Shown here one piece after another: positions 7,621 to 13,355 of a stretch of 13,355 bases of DNA. Origin of the DNA: Vairimorpha ceranae (taxonomy: Eukaryota; Microsporidia; Nosematidae); assembly GCF_000988165.1 (NCBI RefSeq), contig NW_020169390.1, forward strand, positions 1 to 13,355, written 5' to 3'. The notes below the pieces were generated by a model, which worked only from the letters and a program-made list of their open reading frames with translations, searched no databases and was not told the origin of the DNA. Every line of letters begins with the position of its first letter. Positions within the stretch are counted from its first letter, which is position 1. A program made the position numbers and the translations under genes.

Positions 7621-8431
7621 GTAAAATCGAAACAGTAGAAGGAAAGAGTATAGTAGATAGACAATATAAATTATTATAGGTGTATAAAGAGAAGGTAGAG
7701 ATTGAGGTAAAAAGACTATTGACTAATGATTATATATGACCGAGTAGATCGGAATGGCTTAATAATGTAAGGCCGGCAATAAAACCAGATGGTAGCATAC
7801 GATTAACTACAAATTTGGTTAAACTGAATAAGTTTGTAGTAATAGATAATTATTCGCTACCAAACATGGATGAATTTATTTATAAACTAAAAGATCAAAA
7901 ATATTATTCGAAGATAGACTAAAGGAAGGATTCTTCCAAATAAAAATCAATGACCACGACTGTCATAAGACAGCGTTCAGAATTAAGAATAAACTGTACA
8001 AATGGGTTAGAATGCCCATGGGATATAAAAATTCGCCAGCAATCTTCCAAAGGGCGATTGACGCCATTTTAGAAGATTTTATAGGAGTATGCTGTTACGT
8101 TTATATAGATGACATTCTAATATTTGGGAAAACGAAAGAAGAACACGATTTGGCATTTATTAAAATAGTCAAAACATTAATAAAAAATAACACTGGGGCA
8201 AACAAGGATAAAATAATTTATGGAGTGCGAGAGATATAATTTTTGTGGCACATTTTGAAAAGAGATAAAATTATAGCATGCATGGACAATAAAGATGCTA
8301 TTGTAAACTATCCTTGTCCGAAAAAATCGGACGGAATAAAACGTTTTCTAGGCATCGTAAATTATTATAGAAAATTTATTAAAAGCTGTGCTACTATACA
8401 AGAGCCATTACTTAATTTTGAGAAAGAATAA
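7621..8431 (+). pseudogene. Family C reverse transcriptase
   Basis: All main RT blocks are visible in order: EIEVKRLL, PSRSEW, IKPDGSIRLTTN (from about 7774), NYSLPNMDEF, YYSKID with the first catalytic Asp just before TAA (7920), then after a one-base loss FFQIKIND, RMPMGYKNSPAIFQRAI (8009-8058), YIDDIL with the catalytic Asp pair (about 8104-8121), and the thumb/connection RFLGIVNYYRKFI (about 8344-8382). Stops: TAG 7677, TGA 7737, TAA 7920, TAA 8237, TAA 8429. A missing base at about 7918 both creates a stop and shifts the frame. The active-site residues are preserved, but no complete product is possible. Confidence 0.92.
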
Positions 8432-8866
8432 TAAATTCAATTGGTCAAATGGGTGTAAGGATGCCTTCGAGAGATTAAAAAAGTCTCTTGGTGAGTATGG
8501 TACTCCAACAGCCTGATTTCAATAAAGATTTCATTTTAGAAACAGATGCATCGAGGGTTGGCATAGAAGCGGTATTGTGTCAAAAAATCGAAGGAGACAT
8601 ATTACCTGTGGCATTCGCATCCCGGAAGCTAGGAAAAGCGGAGCGCAACTACTCGACCAGCGAAAAGAAAATGTTAGCGGCGTTGTGGTCAATGGAGATT
8701 TTAGGTATTTTTTGTTGGGACGAGAGTTTAAATTGATTACGGATCATAAAGCTCTTACGACTTTGGATGACAGACAGACGCTTCGATCGGCGAGAATAGA
8801 GCGTTAGATAGAAAAGATGGAAATTTTTAACTTTAAAGTAGAGCATAAAAAATAGACATCCCACAC
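8432..8866 (+). pseudogene. Family C RNase H domain
   Basis: A connection segment (FNWSNGCKDAFERLKKSL) continues in one frame and changes at about 8485 into the RNase H frame: FILETDASRVG (first Asp), AFASRKLGKAERNYSTSEKK (Glu), then after another frame change at about 8700 REFKLITDHKAL (third acidic residue) and IEKMEIFNFKVEHK. It would remove the RNA strand during reverse transcription. The acidic triad is present. There are at least two frameshifts, plus TAG codons near 8805 and 8851. Confidence 0.9.
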
Positions 8867-9808
8867 TTGGATGGGTTGAGCAATATCCTAGATGTGGATG
8901 AGATTAATTTAGTTGTCCAAGGTACAGAAGATGAATTAAATAAAATAACTTTAAAATTTCACAAGAAGATCGTTTATAGAGAATCCAGAATAACCTGGAA
9001 GGAGTTTAATAAAACCAGAATGGACAAGGATAAGGCAACTTACGAAAGGATTAAAGAGGTATTGAAAGACTACGTGGAATGTAAACTATATAATCTCATA
9101 AAGACAAACAACCCCTACTATAACTGTTATGGCGCGGGATAAAAGGTCGGCTTTGATATCATAGGTCCATATGATAAATATGTTATTACGGCAATTAATT
9201 ATTTCAGTAGGTAAGGTTTGCGGAGGTATTGCAAACAGGAAAACAGAGAACATTCTAAAATTTTTAGATAAAGTGAAAAGACAAATAAATATAAAAAGCC
9301 TGGTGTGTTATTAAGCAAAAGAAAATATTATCAACGAAGTTATACATCGGTGTAAACATAATGGAATCACCAGACATGTGACTTATCCGCATCATTACCA
9401 GTCTAATTGTAGAATAAAATGCTTCAACAGGACATTAATGGAAGGAATTAACAAACAGGAACAGTGTATAAATTAGATGAACGGGAAGACAACGTATTAA
9501 AGGTTTATAACAATGTGAAGCATTGCAGCTTAGATATGACCCCGACAGAGGTAAAATGGGAAATAAAAAAGAGTAGGTTAAGGGAAGTCCAGTTTAAAGA
9601 TACCTTAAAATATAACACGAAAAGAGAAAAAAGCGGCAAAACAATAAAATACAAGAAGGAAAATAATGTTTTAATCAAAAATGAAATACACAAATATAAA
9701 GGTCAATATAAATTTGACAGATTAGGAATCATCGAAGGGGAGCTTGAAAATGATACTTATAAGATCAGGTTGAATAACGGTAAGGTTATCAAGAGACATA
9801 GTGATTAG
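8867..9808 (+). pseudogene. Family C integrase, catalytically altered
   Basis: The order is a DGLSNIL linker, a degraded H2C2 zinc-binding region (FHKKIVYRES ... VECKLYNL, with one Cys apparently lost), the catalytic core with VGFDIIGPY (first Asp), NYFSR, LVCY followed by TAA and AKEN, HVTYPHHYQSNCRIKCFNRT, then in a separate frame (9464-9808) YNNVKHCSLDMTPTEV and a C-terminal DNA-binding segment with KFDRLGIIEGELENDTYKIR. The second catalytic Asp position appears as Tyr (LVCY) and the Glu position as Lys (CRIKCF). The final frame is intact to TAG 9806-9808, 43 bp before the right LTR. Stops occur at 9140 and near 9210 and 9314. Confidence 0.88.
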
Positions 9809-9851
9809 CTAAGAATGTGGGTTAATGCGGTTTATTGGTTTGACGGAGGAA

Positions 9852-9904
9852 TGTTACGAATAAATATTCGTAAATAAATAACCCTTAGCTTATAAATTAT
9901 TACA
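9852..9904 (+). repeat. 3' LTR, 53 bp
   Basis: It differs from the 5' LTR at six positions (offsets 8, 19, 20, 36, 37 and 47). It is preceded by a short purine stretch GGAGGAA (9845-9851) that may be the polypurine tract priming plus-strand synthesis. Confidence 0.92.
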
Positions 9905-9909
9905 ATACC
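9905..9909 (+). repeat. Target site duplication ATACC (right copy)
   Basis: Identical to 6553-6557 and directly outside the 3' LTR. Confidence 0.9.
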
Positions 9910-11210
9910 CAATTAAAAATAATAAACACACAAGAAAAAGTAAGGAAGAAACAATGGATAAATATTTTACGATAAAATACTCTTTACAAGTAAGAGTAAT
10001 CTTCAAACAAAGATAGAAGAATATCAGAATAATAACAACACAATGGGTTATATGAAAACTTTATTGGTAAAACACGAGTTAAATACAAAACTTAAATAAA
10101 CAAAACTAAGTATTATGATGTGCCACACGCAATAGTAGACGAAGTTAACGCCGAAATTATTAGTTATTTGACAAAGATATACTATAAAAAGTAATCAATC
10201 TTATTCATGTCCTGCGTTTTTTATCAAAAAGAAAACGTAAAAACTAAGATTAGTAGTAGATTATAGGGACTTAAATAAATTTTTAAGAGATGATATTCGC
10301 GTAATACCAAAAATGGAAGAAATTTTGTGTGGAATTGCCGGAAACACCATATTATCAAAAATTTATTACAACAACAAATTTAATCAGTTATCTTTGGATG
10401 AAGTCCAAAGAAGATTTACTACATTTACGATCTTGGGAAGAAGATACCAATATAAAAGACTATCATTTGTTTTTAAGGTTAAACCAAAACTTTTTCAAAG
10501 AGCAATGATAGAAATCTTTAAAGACATTAAGAACGTAAGCATATATATAGATGATGTAATTATATCTACAAAAATAGAAAATGAAAAAGTTCTAATAGAA
10601 ATATTAGATAGACTACAAGATACAATGTGAAAAAAAATGTAAAAAATTTTTGTTTATGACAAACCAATTAGAAGTATTAGGAACTAGAGTTTTTATGAAG
10701 CAATAGAACCAAATCATGAAAGCATAAACAAATTGATGAACACTGAAACAATTAAGAAGAAAAAAGACAGCTAAAAGTTGTTGGCATAGAAAATTTATAT
10801 AAAGACTTAAAACAAAAATTCTTATTATTACAGACAAATAAAAAATGATAATTTTATTGAATAAGGAGGACAATTAATTAATAAAAAAAATCTGTAAAGG
10901 ACTTATGAAATCAAAATCTTTTGTGTAACCCCTTTAACAAAAAAAATTGTGCTAGAAACAAATGCATTATATGAAGGACTAGAAGGAGTACTCTATTAAG
11001 AACATGAAGTGTTAACTTGTTTTAGCAAAAACTCAATGATACTGAGAAAAGCCATACAATAGTAGAGAAAGAGATGTATGCAATAGTTTATTGTTTGGAA
11101 AAAAGCCAGAATGTGATCATAGGAAATTTCGTTGGAAGTCTTTACTGATAATTGAAACAATATATTTCAAGCAAAAACAATACTGTAATAGACAGATGGA
11201 GATTATTAAT
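9905..11210 (+). pseudogene. Family B Ty3/gypsy RT and RNase H, middle part of split element
   Basis: After about 150 bases of decayed linker the RT blocks appear: VPHAIVDEV (about 10121-10147), SCPAFFIKKK then LRLVVDYRDLNKF (10251-10283), IPKMEEI, RYQYKRLSFVF, KLFQRAMIEIFKD, YIDDVIIS with both catalytic Asp (about 10543-10566), LEVLGTRV (about 10670-10690), and EPNHESINKL. RNase H follows: VLETNALYEGLEG (about 10949-10987), where the usual first catalytic Asp is Asn; TEKSHTIVEKEMYAIVYCLE (from about 11041); and DRWRLL up to 11207. TAA, TAG and TGA stops and several one-base frame changes are scattered through it. The RNase H is cut off at the TGTCG boundary and resumes at 13051. Different motifs (KIEN after YIDDVIIS, SCPAFF) separate it from families A and C. 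Confidence 0.88.
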
Positions 11211-11236
11211 TGTCGCGAGTCCAGCTCGCACATCGT
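11211..11236 (+). repeat. Left terminal inverted repeat of Ginger-like element
   Basis: TGTCGCGAGTCCAGCTCGCA at 11211-11230 continues to 11236. It is GC-rich against an AT-rich background and can itself fold (GCGAG/CTCGC arms). It is followed by a T-arm-like GTTCGATTCC and a T5 run (11252-11256). Confidence 0.88.
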
Positions 11237-11558
11237 TCGATTCCCGGCAAAATCTTTTTATATCGAAAATGAGATATTTTAAACGCTGCAATTTACTAGG
11301 CTTACAAAAAGTTAAGTTGTAAAATAAGATTAAAAATACCTTTTATGGGTTTGTGTAGAGGTATTGCTGTATCCAAAGTTTAAAATATTTGTATTGAGAT
11401 ATTGCTATTGTTAAATTTTGTATTTAGATAACATAAAATATTTTTTCAAAAGCAAAGTAAGGAATTATATAAATTATAACATTTTTTAAGCACCAAAATA
11501 AACTTTGTTTAATTGTTTTTTTATTATGTTGGCCATAGATACTATCTCAGTTCTATTT
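11237..11558. other. 3' noncoding region of the Ginger-like element
   Basis: AT-rich, with no convincing ORF on either strand. It lies between the left inverted repeat and the integrase C terminus and is probably untranslated element sequence. Confidence 0.5.
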
Positions 11559-12734
11559 CCAAGATCAATTAGCAATCGACTCTCAGATAATTTTTTTTTA
11601 TTATAGCTGCAGGATAAAAAAATGGGTCAAATTTTAAGCGTTTGTTTGTTTTTTTAGCTTCGAGGTTTTTTTTGGAAAAACAAATTTACCTACATCAAAA
11701 TTATGCACAGAATTATAAATTGCCTTTTTTATCAATTCTTGCAAGATACTTATCACATATACTTACTTCAGCTTCACTTAACAACTTCTTTATTATTTTT
11801 TCTTTGCATGAATCTGTTTCTAAATCAGAAAATATAACACCATCATTTTAGTACTAAGGACCGTATTAAACCCTTTGCGCCCGTAAAAAGTTCAAATGGC
11901 AATTTACAAGTGGCAGAATAAACAGGAATGTTGTAGTTATATACAACAAGATCAATATACTTTATCCAACATGCTTCCTTTGCGTTTTCATTTTTTTTGA
12001 TTAGAACGTTCAATTTGACCTTGTGATTGCGGGTGTCTAACTCTGCCACGAATCAACTTTACGCTAAACCGAGCACAAAGATCGTTAATCACAGAATTAG
12101 AAAATTCCTTTCCATCGTCACATTGTAAAACAGTTGGTGGACCAAAAGTCAGAAAAAGTGATTCTAATGCATTGCTAACTTCCAAGGTTGCTTTGGATTT
12201 AAGTGGATACGCCTTTGAAAATTTTGAATAAACATCAATCACATTAAGTATTCAACAAAAAAACCCAGGTTTGTTGTTTTATAACTCTTAAGATCGATTA
12301 AGTCTATCATAATGTGCTCAAAGCGATAGGTGTCCGCAACATGCATAAATGGCTCTTTTTGCTTTAAAGATTGTGATGTTTTACAAGTATTACAGCCTGC
12401 AACAAGATCTCTAACAATAGTTCTGGATTTTGTAAAGAAATAATTTTTACATAATTCATACATCCTATTATGGCCGTAATGGTTGGTATCATGAGGTCTT
12501 TTAACCTCTAATGTCATGATATCGACCTGGGCCTTGTAGAACACTTTTTTGTGCAATCCTTCTCTAATATTTAAGTGGAGCGTATCATTAAGTACAAGAA
12601 GGTGTTCCGCTTTCTTACGATGCCTAAAGACTTGGTATATATTCAAATCCGTCCCAAACGGCAGCTTTAAAAGGATGGCCATTATTGCATCATATTCCTC
12701 CTTATATTTATAACTGATACCATCAAGGCTAAAA
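11559..12734 (-). pseudogene. Integrase-like transposase (rve, Ginger/KRBA2-like), near-intact
   Basis: Read on the minus strand from about 12734 (possible starts ATG 12682 or upstream, since the frame is open to about 12740). It has an N-terminal YKEEYDAIM helix, an H2C2 zinc-binding domain (HDTNHYGHNRMYELC to CNTC, about 12390-12510), and an rve core with MIDLIDL (Asp at 12302-12304), VYSKFSKAYPLKSKA, LQCDDGKEF (Asp at 12117-12119) and HPQSQGQIERSNQ (Glu at 12009-12011). After a frame change follow IKYIDLVVYNYN and CKLPFELFTGAKG (about 11880-11930), then weaker C-terminal pieces (ICDKYLARIDKKGNL, FDVGKFVFPKK, RLKFDPFFYPAA) down to about 11560. All three catalytic residues are present. Frame breaks fall at or beside a 7-T run (12258-12264, plus a stop) and an 8-A run (11991-11998), with further breaks in the C-terminal part. 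It could be a recently dead copy. Confidence 0.85.
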
Positions 12735-12868
12735 ATTAAAATTTTTTAAAAGATTCAATTTTTTTGTTCTTAAATATATTGCAGAATTTAAAATATTTTG
12801 CAGCCTACCTTTATTTAACAAATATCCATTTGTAAAATTATTTATTCTAAATTTTAATAAAATATATG

Positions 12869-12940
12869 TAGCATGTATCGCAGCTGGTTTCACCTTGTTA
12901 CATGTGAAAGCGTCTGCGGGTTCAATTCCCGTATAAGAAT
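12869..12940 (+). tRNA. Degenerate tRNA-like sequence (A box and B box)
   Basis: TATCGCAGCTGG (12876-12887) matches the Pol III A box (TRGYNNARNNGG) with one mismatch, and GGTTCAATTCC (12919-12929) matches the B box (GGTTCGANTCC) with one. They start 43 bp apart, as in real tRNAs. The T arm folds as a five-pair stem (GCGGG/CCCGT, one wobble) around TTCAATT. The acceptor ends and D stem do not pair, and no normal 7-base anticodon loop can be drawn (TTCAC and GTGAA pair around a 10-base loop). It is therefore a tRNA relic or tRNA-derived segment, not a functional tRNA. It lies inside the Ginger-like element between the right inverted repeat and the integrase. Confidence 0.4.
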
Positions 12941-13024
12941 ATTTAAATATAGGTTTTTGGATAAAGACTCCGTCTATGATATAATGTAAAAAAACGTCGA
13001 AGTTCAAAATTTGTAACAAAAAAT

Positions 13025-13050
13025 ACGATGTGCGAGCTGGGCTCGCGACA
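13025..13050 (-). repeat. Right terminal inverted repeat of Ginger-like element
   Basis: The minus strand from 13050 reads TGTCGCGAGCCCAGCTCGCA and continues to 13025. It differs from the left repeat at position 10 only. The arms GCGAGC/GCTCGC form a perfect 6-bp hairpin around CCA, and a T6 run follows (13019-13024 on the minus strand). Confidence 0.88.
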
Positions 13051-13355
13051 TTAACCAATGAATGTAATTATGGAATTATAAACAAATAAAGGAAACGAAA
13101 TGTTTTAGCAGATAAATTTTTGAAAAGCTTCTTACTTAAACCCAGAAAAGTTATAGAAAGGAAAAACAAGGCTTTTTACGTGCAATTAACAAATTTGTTT
13201 AAAAATCGATGTAGAGAACACTGAGAATTTAAATGTTGTTGGCGTGTTTGCCAGGGATTTCCCTATGGATAAAAAGCATTCTAGGATGCTGCGGGAAATA
13301 TGTTTACGTAAAGTGTTTTTATTGAAATCGGACTTAGTACTTGTAGAAGAATGTT
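13051..13355 (+). pseudogene. Family B RNase H end and pre-integrase linker, runs off right edge
   Basis: Directly after the right end of the Ginger-like element, the frame reads TNECNYGIINK, a TAA, and RKRNVLADKF (to about 13117), which is the usual end of a retroelement RNase H (the VLAD motif marks its C terminus) and picks up where 11210 left off. After further frame changes, a frame is open from about 13190 to the right edge (VFARDFPMDKKHSRML). By position it should be the linker or start of the integrase zinc-binding region, but no H2C2 motif is reached within the window. Confidence 0.7.

Larger units (their letters stand above)
6558..9904 (+). mobile_element. Family C Ty3/gypsy LTR retrotransposon, full length but dead
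   Basis: The element is 3347 bp with 53-bp terminal repeats beginning TG and ending CA. Flanking bases 6553-6557 and 9905-9909 are both ATACC, a perfect 5-bp target duplication, so the boundaries are firmly set. A TGG-initial primer-binding site follows the left LTR and a short purine stretch precedes the right LTR. Internal order is gag, protease, RT, RNase H, integrase, which is the Ty3/gypsy order. Stops and frameshifts occur in every domain. The 47/53 LTR identity indicates substantial age, though it is clearly younger than the element it interrupts. Confidence 0.93.
11211..13050 (-). mobile_element. Ginger/GIN-like DNA transposon with integrase-type transposase
   Basis: It is 1840 bp long and bounded by inverted 26-bp repeats that match at 25 of 26 positions and both begin TGTCG. 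The flanks are TTAAT (11206-11210) and TTAAC (13051-13055), a near-perfect 4-5 bp target duplication. The interior carries one integrase-like gene on the minus strand and no reverse transcriptase. Termini of TGTNR type, short target duplications and a gypsy-like integrase are, from memory, the hallmarks of Ginger elements. The insertion splits the RNase H of the family B retroelement, whose frame resumes exactly at the right flank. Confidence 0.82.

Noticed and set aside
1468..8240. Alternative genetic code with TGA read as Trp
   Set aside because: Several TGA codons do sit at Trp positions, but TAA and TAG interrupt the same genes and frameshifts are frequent, so decay explains them. The leftmost intact gene uses TAG and gives no support for recoding.
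8577..8807. Start of the second RNase H ORF before about 8700
   Set aside because: Only the part after about 8700 carries RNase H motifs; the earlier part is an out-of-frame reading of the first segment.
10613..10873. 86-codon minus-strand ORF
   Set aside because: It is antisense to decayed family B RT/connection sequence.
11211..11256. Functional tRNA at the left end of the Ginger-like element
   Set aside because: Only a B-box-like GTTCGATTCC and a T5 run are present; there is no A box and no pairing T arm or acceptor stem.
11642..11851. 69-codon plus-strand ORF
   Set aside because: It is antisense to the C-terminal pieces of the integrase-like transposase, which have recognisable motifs.
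12729..13058. 109-codon minus-strand ORF
   Set aside because: It runs through the right inverted repeat and the tRNA-like segment of the Ginger-like element; the translation is a by-product with no domain.
1..13355. CRISPR array, bacterial operon, retron or phage defence system
   Set aside because: No regularly spaced repeats, no bacterial translation signals, and every RT found has Ty3/gypsy-type motifs with protease, RNase H or integrase partners.

Overview
Compact, strongly AT-rich eukaryotic DNA (roughly two thirds A+T by eye) with one intronless host-type gene at the left edge and, after it, about 10 kb of broken transposable elements. There are no bacterial signals (no ribosome binding sites, no operons). 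Base composition, an intronless lysine- and asparagine-rich protein, and the mixture of Ty3/gypsy, endonuclease-type LINE, Merlin (IS1595/ISXO2-like) and integrase-type DNA elements fit a transposon-rich microsporidian genome best. That assignment is inference, because no rRNA or diagnostic host gene is present.

Layout. 2-1207: open 3' part of an unrecognised protein. 1208-2355: mostly unassigned, with a degraded ORF at 1423-1743 and a more GC-rich patch at 1867-2355 that is open on both strands. 2411-3129: decayed Ty3/gypsy reverse transcriptase (family A). 3160-3790 (minus): 3' end of a LINE with a restriction-like endonuclease. 3791-4898: a Merlin DNA transposon with about 60-bp terminal inverted repeats. 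4917-5066: short charged coil-like ORF. 5205-5942: a second Merlin-type transposase, heavily decayed. 6276-13355: a nested composite.

The composite is the main result. An old Ty3/gypsy element (family B: protease at 6276-6540, reverse transcriptase and RNase H at 9905-11210, end of RNase H and linker from 13051 to the right edge) was split by two later insertions. The first (6558-9904) is a complete-length Ty3/gypsy element of family C: TG..CA long terminal repeats of only 53 bp, a primer-binding site beginning TGG, gag-protease-RT-RNase H-integrase in order, and a perfect 5-bp target duplication ATACC. The second (11211-13050) is a DNA transposon with 26-bp inverted repeats starting TGTCG, an integrase-like transposase on the minus strand and TTAA-type flanks. 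It resembles Ginger/GIN elements. The family B reading frame continues across both insertion sites.

No element in the window is intact. Every recognisable element gene has frameshifts and stops, so no set of genes here works together. The window records successive insertions into a tolerated, probably silent region. The Ginger-like integrase is the least damaged: its D, D and E residues are all present and its two main frame breaks lie at or beside homopolymer runs.
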